A stretch of 64,000 bases of DNA, taken from contig NZ_JACESB010000001.1 of assembly GCF_013912005.1 (NCBI RefSeq), positions 124,001 to 188,000 of the forward strand, read 5' to 3'. The notes beneath the pieces are model-generated. The model ran no database searches and was not told the origin of the DNA. It saw only the letters and a list, made by a program, of their open reading frames with translations. Shown here piece by piece: positions 16,460-24,576 of the stretch (the first letter of the stretch is position 1; each line of letters begins with the position of its first letter). Made by a program: the position numbers and the translations under genes. This DNA is from Brevundimonas sp. (GTDB lineage: Bacteria; Pseudomonadota; Alphaproteobacteria; Caulobacterales; Caulobacteraceae).

Positions 16460-17773
16460 ATGGAAACGACCAAACGCGGCGGCGTACCGCTCTATGTGTG
16501 GATGCTGGCCGGCTTCCTGATCGGCCTGGGCGGGGGTCTGTACGTCAACCTCAACGGGCTGGAGGTGGTCCCCTGGGTGATGGAGATCATCCAGGCGGTC
16601 GGACAGATCTTCCTGCGCCTGCTGTTCATGCTGGTCCTGCCGCTGCTGTTCGCCGCCCTGGCGGTGGGCGTGGCCGAGATGGGCGACCTGAAGTCGCTGG
16701 GCCGCGTCGGGCTGAAGACCCTGCTGTTCACCATCCTCGTGTCGGCGATCGCCGTGGCCGTCGGCCTCGCCATGGTCAATGTGTTCGAGCCGGGCGTGGG
16801 GGTCGACCCGGCGCTGGCGCAGCAGCTGCTGGCCGAGGGCGCCGAGGGCGCGGCGGGCATCGTGGGCAGCGCCCCGCAGAGCATCGAGGCCGGCCAGTTC
16901 TTCCTCGACATGATCCCCTCGAACGTCGTGACCGCCGCGTCCGAGAACCAGATCCTGCCGGTCATGGTCTTCGCCCTGATCTTCGGCATCGGCATGGTGA
17001 TGGCGAAGTCGCCGTCGACGGACCGGCTACAGGAGACCCTGCAGGGCCTGTTCGAGGTGATGATGAAGCTCATCAACCTCGTCATCAAACTGGCCCCGAT
17101 CGCCATCGCCGCCCTGATGTTCAACCTCGCGGCGGTGTTCGGCTGGGACCTGCTGGTGCGGCTGGGGGCCTACGCCGCCGTGGCCCTGGGGGCGATGGCG
17201 ATCCACATGTTCGTGGTCTACCCGCTGCTGGTCTGGATCTTCGGCGGCATGAACCCGCTGCGCTTCGCCAGCGGCGTGCGCGAGCCGTTCGTGGTCGCCT
17301 TCTCGACCGCCTCGTCCAACGCCACCCTGCCGATCGCGCTGAAGGCGGCGGAGGAGAAGCTGAAGCTGCCGCGGCGCATCTCGCGCTTCGTGCTGACCGT
17401 CGGCGCCACCGCCAACCAGAACGGCACCGCCCTGTTCGAGGGGGTGACGGTGCTGTTCCTCGCCCAGTTCTTCGGGGTCGAGCTGAGCCTGACCCAGCAG
17501 CTGGTGGTGATGCTGGTCTGCATCCTCGGCGGCATCGGCACCGCAGGCGTGCCGGCCGGATCGCTGCCGGTGATCGCCCTGATCCTGACCATGGTCGGCG
17601 TGCCGGCCGAGGGCATCGGCCTGGTGCTGGGGGTCGACCGCTTCCTCGACATGTGCCGGACCACGCTGAACGTCACCGGGGACCTGGTGGCGGCGACCGT
17701 GGTCTCGCGGGGCGAAAGCGACGACGTCGTGCCGGCGGACCTGCCGGAGCCGGTGGCGCCGCCGGCGACCTAG
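16460..17773 (+). CDS. Dicarboxylate/amino-acid:cation symporter (DAACS family)
   Basis: This 437-residue inner-membrane carrier belongs to the GltP/DctA/GltPh family. Signature elements are the serine-rich re-entrant hairpin FSTASSNATLP, the GATANQNGTALF segment (NQNGT where archaeal homologues have NMDGT, with the Na+/substrate Asp replaced by Gln), GTAGVPAG in hairpin 2, and DRFLDMCRTTLNVTGD in the last helix. The extracellular loop at about 108-135 is acidic. The substrate could be glutamate, aspartate or C4-dicarboxylates; the late Asp/Arg pair (DMCRT) fits acidic substrates. It follows the binding-protein gene by 30 bases and shares a CTAG double stop with sseA. Confidence 0.92.
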   Translation: METTKRGGVPLYVWMLAGFLIGLGGGLYVNLNGLEVVPWVMEIIQAVGQIFLRLLFMLVLPLLFAALAVGVAEMGDLKSLGRVGLKTLLFTILVSAIAVAVGLAMVNVFEPGVGVDPALAQQLLAEGAEGAAGIVGSAPQSIEAGQFFLDMIPSNVVTAASENQILPVMVFALIFGIGMVMAKSPSTDRLQETLQGLFEVMMKLINLVIKLAPIAIAALMFNLAAVFGWDLLVRLGAYAAVALGAMAIHMFVVYPLLVWIFGGMNPLRFASGVREPFVVAFSTASSNATLPIALKAAEEKLKLPRRISRFVLTVGATANQNGTALFEGVTVLFLAQFFGVELSLTQQLVVMLVCILGGIGTAGVPAGSLPVIALILTMVGVPAEGIGLVLGVDRFLDMCRTTLNVTGDLVAATVVSRGESDDVVPADLPEPVAPPAT

Positions 17774-18606
17774 CGGCCCGTCGCCACGGGGCCGCCGTCG
17801 GGCGCGCCCCATTCGGCCCAGCTGCCGTCGTAGAGGCGGAACGGGCGGCCGAGCGCGGCGAGCGCCAGGCCGGCGATGGCCGCGGTGACGCCGGAGCCGC
17901 AGCTGGTGGTCACCGGGCGCTCCGGATCGAGCCCGGCCGCCGCGAAGGCGGCGCGCAGCTCGCCCGGCGGCCGGAGCCGTCCCTCCGGCGTCAGCAGGTC
18001 GGCGAAGGGCAGGTTGAGCGCCCCCGGCATATGGCCGCCGCGCAGGCCGGGACGGGGCTCCGCCGCCTCCCCGCGGAAGCGGGCCGCCGGCCGGACGTCC
18101 AGCACCTGGCCGTCGCCGGCGAGGGCGCGGCGCACGTCCTCCATCGAGGCGATCGCGGACGGGTCGGGCCGGGCATGGAAGGTCGCGGGCCGGGGTGCGG
18201 CGGCCGGTCCGCTGTCGAGCGGCAGGCCGGCGGCGCGCCAGGCGGGCAGGCCGCCGTCGAGCACCCGGACCCGCAGCGCCCCCATGGCCCTGAGCATCCA
18301 CCAGGCCCGCGGCGCCGACCACAGGCCGACGCTGTCGTAGACGACGATGAGGGCGTCATCCGAGACGCCCAGCGACCCCATGCGCGCGGCGAAGGCCTCC
18401 GGCGGCGGCAGCATGTGCGGCAGCGGGCTCGCCGTGTCGGAACTGGCGTCGAGGTCGAGGAACACCGCGCCCGGCAGGCGCGCCGCCTCGAAGTCCGGCC
18501 GGCAGTCGCGACCGTCGAGGCTCCAGCTGGCGTCGACGGGGCGCAGGCCCGGATCGCCCAGGCGGGCGACGAGGTCGGCGGCGGAGATCAGCGGACTGTC
18601 GGACAT
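17770..18606 (-). CDS. sseA: 3-mercaptopyruvate sulfurtransferase
   Basis: SseA transfers sulfur from 3-mercaptopyruvate to thiol acceptors or cyanide. The 278-residue protein has two rhodanese domains (about 6-130 inactive, 150-275 active). The active cysteine C236 sits in CGSGVTA, the mercaptopyruvate-type loop, distinct from the CRKGVT loop of thiosulfate enzymes. It follows cfa in the same direction and converges on the symporter gene with a 4-base CTAG overlap. Confidence 0.92.
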   Translation of the reverse strand: MSDSPLISAADLVARLGDPGLRPVDASWSLDGRDCRPDFEAARLPGAVFLDLDASSDTASPLPHMLPPPEAFAARMGSLGVSDDALIVVYDSVGLWSAPRAWWMLRAMGALRVRVLDGGLPAWRAAGLPLDSGPAAAPRPATFHARPDPSAIASMEDVRRALAGDGQVLDVRPAARFRGEAAEPRPGLRGGHMPGALNLPFADLLTPEGRLRPPGELRAAFAAAGLDPERPVTTSCGSGVTAAIAGLALAALGRPFRLYDGSWAEWGAPDGGPVATGR

Positions 18607-18627
18607 GGCGGAGGGCTACGCCCGCCG

Positions 18628-19848
18628 TCAGGGCTTCGCCAGCGCCAGCTGGATCACGTCGGTGCGACCGAAGCGGAAGCCGGCCTCGCAATAGGCCAGG
18701 TAGAAGCGCCACAGGCGCCGGAAGCGCTCGTCGAAGCCGGGCGTGCGGCTGATCTCCGGCCAGGCGGCCTGGAAGCGCTCGTCCCACAGCTTCAGGGTGT
18801 CGGCGTAGTCGCGGCCGAACCGCTCGACCGCGCCCCACGCCAGCCCCGTCCGCTCCACGACGGGCTGCAGCGCGGCCTCGGACGGCAGCATGCCGCCGGG
18901 GAAGATGTACTTCTGGATGAAGTCCGCGCGCCGCCGGTAGCGGTGGAAGTGGGCGTGGTCGATGGTGATGATCTGCAGCCCGGCCCGTCCGCCGGGGACC
19001 AGGACGTCGCGGATGCGGCCGAAGTAGGCCGGCCAGTACTCCTCGCCCACCGCCTCGAACATCTCGATCGAGGCGACGCGGTCGAAGCGGCCGTCGACGT
19101 CGCGGTAGTCCACCAGCCGGATGTCGACCTGTTCGGCCAGCCCGGCCTCGAACATGCGTCGCCGGGCGAAGTCGAACTGCTGCTGCGAAATGGTGATGCC
19201 GGTGACGCGGGCGCCGACCTCCCGGGCCGCGAACTCCGCGAAGCCGCCCCAGCCGCAGCCGATCTCGAGCACCGACTGGCCCGGACGCAGCTCCATCATC
19301 CGGGCGAGGGCGGCGTACTTCTCCCGCTGGGCCGCCTCGAGCGCCTGCCCGGAGCGGGTGAAGCGGGCCGAGGAATAGGTCATCGAGGGGTCGAGCCAGG
19401 CCGCGTAGAAGGCGTTGCCGAGGTCGTAGTGGGCGTGGATGTTCCGCCGCGAACCGGCGCGGCTGTTGCGGTTCATCCGGTGGGCGATCCAGTTCAGCGC
19501 CCGCGCGACGGCGGCGCCGCGGAACAGGCGGCCGATGCGCGCCTGGTTGTAGAGCAGGCTCTCGAGCAGGGCGGCGAGGTCGGGGGCCTCCCACTCGCCG
19601 GCCATGTAGCCCTCGGCGAAGCCGATGTCGCCGGCGGCCAGGACGCGTCGGGCGAAGCCGTAGTCGCGCACCTCGAGCACGGCGCCCGGACCGGGGGCCC
19701 GCCCCTCCAGCCGGCGCACCTCGCCGTTCGGCAGGCGCACCGTCAGCCGGCCGGCCTGCCAGTTGGCGGTGAGCAGGCGCAGCAGGAAGTCGAACCCGCG
19801 CGGCGTGCGGGCGCCAGCCTCCAGACGATCGGCGGTCACCGAGGTCAT
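18628..19848 (-). CDS. cfa: Cyclopropane-fatty-acyl-phospholipid synthase family methyltransferase
   Basis: Cfa methylates double bonds of membrane phospholipid acyl chains using S-adenosylmethionine, usually on entry to stationary phase or under acid stress. The ATG at 19848 gives 406 residues, matching the family length; the open frame extends 46 codons further, but that part looks non-coding. Motifs are HYDLGN and DPSMTYSSA, the SAM loop [18 protein letters not shown], the [13 protein letters not shown] active-site block and a C-terminal [12 protein letters not shown] helix. It lies 21 bases upstream of sseA. Confidence 0.93.
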   Translation of the reverse strand: MTSVTADRLEAGARTPRGFDFLLRLLTANWQAGRLTVRLPNGEVRRLEGRAPGPGAVLEVRDYGFARRVLAAGDIGFAEGYMAGEWEAPDLAALLESLLYNQARIGRLFRGAAVARALNWIAHRMNRNSRAGSRRNIHAHYDLGNAFYAAWLDPSMTYSSARFTRSGQALEAAQREKYAALARMMELRPGQSVLEIGCGWGGFAEFAAREVGARVTGITISQQQFDFARRRMFEAGLAEQVDIRLVDYRDVDGRFDRVASIEMFEAVGEEYWPAYFGRIRDVLVPGGRAGLQIITIDHAHFHRYRRRADFIQKYIFPGGMLPSEAALQPVVERTGLAWGAVERFGRDYADTLKLWDERFQAAWPEISRTPGFDERFRRLWRFYLAYCEAGFRFGRTDVIQLALAKP

Positions 19849-20137
19849 GGGCGGGATGTTGGGTGGGGCGGCGGGGGCCGTCAATCCCCGTTCGGCCGGG
19901 CGCGGCGAGAAGCGGCGCCGGGCGGCGCGGCGGGGTCGGGGTCCGGTCATCGGGCAGGCTTCACATTGGGCGGCGACGTCGCTCACCTACGTCGGCGAAG
20001 CGCGGGCGGATGACCGCTCCGGTGGCGATCGGCCGCCGCCGCATGGTAGCCTTGCGTCCACCGCCCGCCGGCGCCACCTGAGCGCCGCAGATATCCGTCA
20101 CAGACGCCGCGCCGTCCGCCCATCAGAAAGTCTCGCC
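19849..20137. other. Divergent intergenic region between cfa and kdsA
   Basis: About 290 bases containing the start regions of cfa (leftward) and kdsA (rightward). It is very GC-rich with many short inverted repeats, and no gene is supported. I cannot pick out a confident promoter or operator. Confidence 0.5.
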
Positions 20138-21001
20138 GTGTCCCAGCCCAACGCCGTCATCGACCTCAAGGAAGGCCTGAAGCGTCCCGTCAGCATCGGC
20201 GGCGGCCAGCGCATCGTGTTCATCGCCGGTCCCTGCCAGCTGGAGAGCCGGCAGCACGCGCTGGAGATGGCCAACGCCCTGAAGGAGATCGGCGAGCGGC
20301 TGAACGTCGGCATCATCTACAAGACCAGCTTCGACAAGGCGAACCGCACCAGCGCGAACGCCGCGCGCGGCCTGGGCCTGGCGGGCTCGCTGCCGATCTT
20401 CGCCGAGATCCGCGAGAGCGTCGGCCTGCCGGTGCTGACCGACGTGCACAACGAGGCCCAGTGCGCCGAGGCCGCCCAAGCCGTCGACGTGCTGCAGATC
20501 CCCGCCTTCCTGAGCCGCCAGACCGACCTGCTGCTGGCCGCCGCGGCGACCGGCAAGGCGATCAACATCAAGAAGGGCCAGTTCCTCGCCCCCTGGGACA
20601 TGAAGAACGTCATCGCCAAGGTGGTCGGGGCGGGCAATCCGAACGTCATGGCCTGCGAGCGGGGCGCCAGCTTCGGCTACAACACCCTGGTCAGCGACAT
20701 GCGGGCCCTGCCGATCCTGCGCGAGATCGGCTGCCCCGTGGTCTTCGACGCGACGCACAGCGTGCAGCAGCCGGGCGGGCAGGGCACGTCCTCGGGCGGC
20801 CAGCGCGAGTTCGTGCCGGTGCTGGCCCGGGCCGCCGTCGCGGTGGGCGTCGACGCGGTGTTCATGGAGACCCACCAGGACCCGGACAACGCTCCGTCGG
20901 ACGGGCCGAACATGGTGCCGCTCAGCGAGTTCGAGGCGCTGGCGGCGGACCTGCTGGCCTATGACGACCTGACCAAGGCGCGGATGGCGAAAGCGGCCTG
21001 A
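20138..21001 (+). CDS. kdsA: 3-deoxy-8-phosphooctulonate synthase (Kdo-8-P synthase)
   Basis: KdsA condenses phosphoenolpyruvate and arabinose 5-phosphate to Kdo 8-phosphate for the LPS inner core. A GTG at 20138 gives 287 residues; the frame stays open upstream, but the family N-terminus starts here. Motifs are [65 protein letters not shown] and [12 protein letters not shown]. The Asn of the metal-independent type versus Cys of the metal-dependent type is not certain by eye. It heads the run kdsA-hldE-hldD devoted to inner-core sugars. Confidence 0.95.
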   Translation: MSQPNAVIDLKEGLKRPVSIGGGQRIVFIAGPCQLESRQHALEMANALKEIGERLNVGIIYKTSFDKANRTSANAARGLGLAGSLPIFAEIRESVGLPVLTDVHNEAQCAEAAQAVDVLQIPAFLSRQTDLLLAAAATGKAINIKKGQFLAPWDMKNVIAKVVGAGNPNVMACERGASFGYNTLVSDMRALPILREIGCPVVFDATHSVQQPGGQGTSSGGQREFVPVLARAAVAVGVDAVFMETHQDPDNAPSDGPNMVPLSEFEALAADLLAYDDLTKARMAKAA

Positions 21002-21020
21002 ATCCGTTAGTCCCGCAGGG

Positions 21021-22472
21021 ATGACGGACCGGACCCTCGATCTCGGCGGCCTGCAGGCCCTGCTGGAGCGCGTGCGCGGGCTGAAGGCCGCCTGCGTCGG
21101 CGACCTGATGCTGGACCGCTATGTCTATGGCGAGGTCACGCGCATCTCGCCGGAGGCGCCGATCCCGGTGCTCGCCACCCGGCGGCGCACGGCCATGCCG
21201 GGCGGAGTCGGCAATGTGGCCCGCAACGTCGCGGCCTTGGGCGGAATCGCCCGGCTGGGCGCCGTGGCCGGCCGCGACGCCGCCGGCGACGAGTTGGCCG
21301 CCCTGATCGCCGCCGAGCCGGGGGTCGAGGACGTGGTGGAGCGCCGCGACGGCGTGGCCACCATCGTCAAGACCCGCTTCGTTGCCGGCGGCCAGCAGCT
21401 GCTTCGTCTCGACGAGGAGGCGCCGGCGGTGATGGGCGAGGGAAGCGAAGCGTTTTCAGGCACCTCCGTCATTCTTCTGTCGGACTATGCGAAGGGCGTG
21501 GTCAGCGACCTGCTGATCGGCGAGGCGCTGGCGGCGGCCGAGGCCGGCGGGGCGCCGGTGATCGTCGATCCCAAGGGCCGCGACTTCGCCCGCTACGGGG
21601 CCGTGGACCTGATCAAGCCGAACGCCAGCGAACTGGCGGGGGCGACCGGCCTGCCGGTGGGGACCGACGCGGAGGTCGAGGCGGCGCTGAAGGCCCTCCT
21701 GGCGGCGACGACGGCGAAGGCGGTCGTGGTCACCCGGGCCGGCAAGGGCATGAGCCTGATGCGCCGCGGCGGACCGGCGCAGCACTTCCCCGGCCGGGCG
21801 CGCGAGGTGTTCGACGTCTCCGGCGCGGGCGACACCAGCCTGGCCGCCCTGGGGCTGGCGCTCGGCGCCGGCGCCTCGCTGGAGACCGCGGTGCAGTTCG
21901 CCATCCTGGCTTCGGGCGTGGTGGTCGGAAAGGCGGGTACGGCCGTCGTCACGCCCGCCGAACTGATCGACGCCGAGCTGAGCCAGCACGCCGCCGGGGC
22001 CCACGCCAAGGTCATGCCGCTTGAGGAGCTGGCCCATGTGGTCGAGGGCTGGAAGCGGCAGGGGCTGAAGGTCGGCTTCACCAACGGCTGTTTCGACATC
22101 CTGCACCGCGGCCACGTGGCCTATCTGGCCCAGGCGCGGTCGTGGTGCGACCGGCTGGTGGTGGCGCTGAACACCGACGCCTCGGTGCGGCGGCTGAAGG
22201 GCGAAGGGCGGCCGATCAACGATCTGGACAGCCGCGCCGTGGTCATCGGCGGACTGGCCAGCGTCGACCGGGTGACCAGCTTCGACGATCCGACGCCGCT
22301 GGCCCTGATCGAGCGGCTGCGGCCCGACGTGCTGATCAAGGGCGCGGATTACACCCGGGAGGGGGTGGTCGGCGGCGACCTGGTGGAGAGCTGGGGCGGA
22401 GAGGTGAAGCTGGCGACGTTCGAGGACGGCTTCTCCACCACCCGGACGATCGAGCGGATGAAGGACAGCTGA
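21021..22472 (+). CDS. hldE: Bifunctional heptose 7-phosphate kinase / heptose 1-phosphate adenylyltransferase
   Basis: HldE makes ADP-D-glycero-heptose for LPS in two separate steps. The 483 residues comprise an N-terminal PfkB-type ribokinase domain (about 1-315, with PGGVGNVARN and the catalytic DVSGAGDTS) and a C-terminal cytidylyltransferase-fold domain (about 345-480, with FTNGCFDILHRGHVAYL, RLKGEGRP and DVLIKGADY). The gene lies 19 bases after kdsA, and its stop overlaps the hldD start, so both heptose enzymes are coupled. Confidence 0.96.
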   Translation: MTDRTLDLGGLQALLERVRGLKAACVGDLMLDRYVYGEVTRISPEAPIPVLATRRRTAMPGGVGNVARNVAALGGIARLGAVAGRDAAGDELAALIAAEPGVEDVVERRDGVATIVKTRFVAGGQQLLRLDEEAPAVMGEGSEAFSGTSVILLSDYAKGVVSDLLIGEALAAAEAGGAPVIVDPKGRDFARYGAVDLIKPNASELAGATGLPVGTDAEVEAALKALLAATTAKAVVVTRAGKGMSLMRRGGPAQHFPGRAREVFDVSGAGDTSLAALGLALGAGASLETAVQFAILASGVVVGKAGTAVVTPAELIDAELSQHAAGAHAKVMPLEELAHVVEGWKRQGLKVGFTNGCFDILHRGHVAYLAQARSWCDRLVVALNTDASVRRLKGEGRPINDLDSRAVVIGGLASVDRVTSFDDPTPLALIERLRPDVLIKGADYTREGVVGGDLVESWGGEVKLATFEDGFSTTRTIERMKDS

Positions 22473-23473
22473 TGGCGCGGCGGATGATCGTGGTGACCGG
22501 CGGGGCCGGCTTCATCGGCTCCAACATCGTCGCGCGTCTTTGCGCCGAGGGACGGCGGGACGTAGTCGTCTGCGACCGGCTGGAGGACGCGGCCTCGGGC
22601 AAGTGGCGGAACATCGCCAAACACCCGATCGCCGACTTCTGGCAACCGGAGGAGATGTTCGGCCAGCTGGAGCGCCACGCCGACCGGGTCGAGGCCGTGG
22701 TCCACATGGGGGCGATCTCCTCGACCACCGAGCCGGACGCGGACCTGATCCTGCGCACCAACTTCACCCTGTCGCGCGACCTGTGGGACTGGTGCGCCCT
22801 GCGCGACGCGCGGCTGGTGTACGCCTCCTCGGCGGCCACCTATGGAGATGGGGAAGAAGGCTTTGAGGACGCCGACGATCTTGAGAGCCTGTCGCGGCTT
22901 AAGCCGCTAAACGCCTACGGCTACTCGAAATACCTGTTTGACCAATACGCCGCAAGACAGGCCGACGAGGGGCATGCGCCCAGCCAGTGGGCGGGGCTGA
23001 AGTTCTTCAACGTCTACGGCCCGAACGAGTATCACAAGGGCGGGATGAAGTCGGTCGTGGCCCAGATCTGGCCGAAGGTGGCGGCGGACGAGCCGGTGAC
23101 CCTGTTCCGCTCGCACAACCCGGCCTACGCCGACGGCGGCCAGATGCGCGACTTCGTCTTCGTCGACGACGTCGTCGACATCGTCGACTGGCTGCTGGAG
23201 ACCCCGGCGGTTTCGGGCGTGTTCAACGCCGGCTCGGGCCAGGCGCGGTCCTTCCTCGACCTGGCCAACGCCACCTTCGCGGCGGCGGGCAAGTCGCCGA
23301 AGGTCGAGTACGTCGATACGCCGCTGTCGATCCGGGACAAGTACCAGTACTTCACCGAGGCGCGGATGGAGCGGATCCGGGCGGCCGGCTGGTCCGGCCA
23401 GTCGACGCCGCTGGAGGAGGGGGTCCGGCGCTATGTGCAGGATTTCCTGATGCAGGCGGACCCGTACCGGTGA
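22472..23473 (+). CDS. hldD: ADP-L-glycero-D-manno-heptose 6-epimerase
   Basis: HldD epimerises the ADP-heptose produced by HldE. The 333-residue extended short-chain dehydrogenase has the nucleotide loop TGGAGFIGSN (about 9-18), the active-site YGYSKYLFDQY, and the family blocks FFNVYGPNEYHKGGMKSV and MRDFVFVDDVV. The ATG overlaps the hldE stop by one base (TGATG). The following gene starts with a GTG overlapping the hldD stop. Confidence 0.95.
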   Translation: MARRMIVVTGGAGFIGSNIVARLCAEGRRDVVVCDRLEDAASGKWRNIAKHPIADFWQPEEMFGQLERHADRVEAVVHMGAISSTTEPDADLILRTNFTLSRDLWDWCALRDARLVYASSAATYGDGEEGFEDADDLESLSRLKPLNAYGYSKYLFDQYAARQADEGHAPSQWAGLKFFNVYGPNEYHKGGMKSVVAQIWPKVAADEPVTLFRSHNPAYADGGQMRDFVFVDDVVDIVDWLLETPAVSGVFNAGSGQARSFLDLANATFAAAGKSPKVEYVDTPLSIRDKYQYFTEARMERIRAAGWSGQSTPLEEGVRRYVQDFLMQADPYR

Positions 23474-24576
23474 GGCCGCCGCGGCTGACCTTCCGCCAGT
23501 GGGTCGGCTGGGCCGGCTTCGCCCTGGTGTTCCTGCTGACCGCCGCCACGGCGGTGTGGCGGGGCGACATCCTGCGCGCTGGACTGGACCCGCAGGTGCC
23601 GTTCCAGACCTATGCGCCGCCGCCGGCGCCGGATTACGGGAAACCTGCGGCGTGGGTGCTGCGCGACGCCCGCGCGCCGGGCGCCGGGGACGCGGCGGTC
23701 TTCTTCGTCCATTCGACCACCTACGAGGGCGGGCGGCACTGGAACGGGCCGGTGGGAACCGCCAAGGGCGAGCGGTGGCTGCGCGAGGTGGTGATCCCGA
23801 ACTACGCCGGGCCGTTCGCCCGGGCCGGGTCGGTCAGCGCGCCGCGCTACCGGCAGGCCAGCCTGTACACCCGGCTGACCCTGCGCGAGGACGCCCGCGA
23901 CGCCCGCGCCTTCGCCTACCGGGACGTGGTCGCGGCCTTCGAGGCCTGGCTGGAGCGCCACCCGGACGGGCCGATCGTGCTGGCGGGGGTCGAACAGGGC
24001 GGGGAGCTGGTCGAACGGCTGGTCCGCGAGCGGGTGGCGGACGATCCCGCGCTGCGCGCGCGGCTCGCCGGTGTCTATCTGATGGACGTGGTGGTCGCCG
24101 CCGACGGGCTCTCGCCGGCCGTTCCGGCCTGCCAGCGGCGCGACCAGGCCGGCTGCGTGGTGGCCTTCTCCCCGGTCGGCGAGGGCAACGACGGCGCGGC
24201 GCGGCGCCGCCTGCGGCGGGCGCTGGTCTGGGACGAGCGGGGCCGGCTGGTGGATCTGGACGGTCGCACGCCGGTCTGCGTCAACCCGCTCACCGGCGCG
24301 ACGGGAACGGCCCCCGCCGGCGCGCGGGCGCACCGGGGCGCGACCAATGCGACGGGTCTGGAATGGGGCGCCCACCCGGCGCTGATGACGCGCGAGGTGG
24401 CGGCGCAGTGTCGCGACGGCCTGCTGCGCCACACAGAGCCCCGGCTGGAGTCCTTCCGCGAGAGCGGGAGCTGGGCGGACCGGCGAAAATCACGGCCGTA
24501 CAACCTGTTCTACGGTGATCTTGAGGCGGACGTGGAGGCCCGGCTGGCGGCCTGGCGCGCCCGCGGGCCGGCCTAG
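23470..24576 (+). CDS. DUF3089 alpha/beta-hydrolase-like membrane-anchored protein, probable pseudoenzyme
   Basis: A GTG at 23470 overlapping the hldD stop gives 368 residues: an N-terminal membrane anchor (about 12-30), then a DUF3089 domain (about 55-350) with the family blocks FFVHSTTYEGG..WN, APRYRQA, AYRDVVAAFEAWL and YNLFYGD. At the nucleophile elbow, where this family normally reads GHSQG, the sequence is GVEQG (173-177): the expected serine is Glu175 and the preceding His is Val174. Hydrolase activity is therefore doubtful. Coupling to hldD suggests an envelope role, but that is inference. Its stop shares a CTAG with recG. Confidence 0.85.
   Translation: MRPPRLTFRQWVGWAGFALVFLLTAATAVWRGDILRAGLDPQVPFQTYAPPPAPDYGKPAAWVLRDARAPGAGDAAVFFVHSTTYEGGRHWNGPVGTAKGERWLREVVIPNYAGPFARAGSVSAPRYRQASLYTRLTLREDARDARAFAYRDVVAAFEAWLERHPDGPIVLAGVEQGGELVERLVRERVADDPALRARLAGVYLMDVVVAADGLSPAVPACQRRDQAGCVVAFSPVGEGNDGAARRRLRRALVWDERGRLVDLDGRTPVCVNPLTGATGTAPAGARAHRGATNATGLEWGAHPALMTREVAAQCRDGLLRHTEPRLESFRESGSWADRRKSRPYNLFYGDLEADVEARLAAWRARGPA

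Noticed and set aside
15565-20013. 1482-codon open frame crossing five genes
   Set aside because: It overlaps well-supported genes on both strands, is Arg/Gly/Ala-rich and matches no family; it is a GC-bias artefact.
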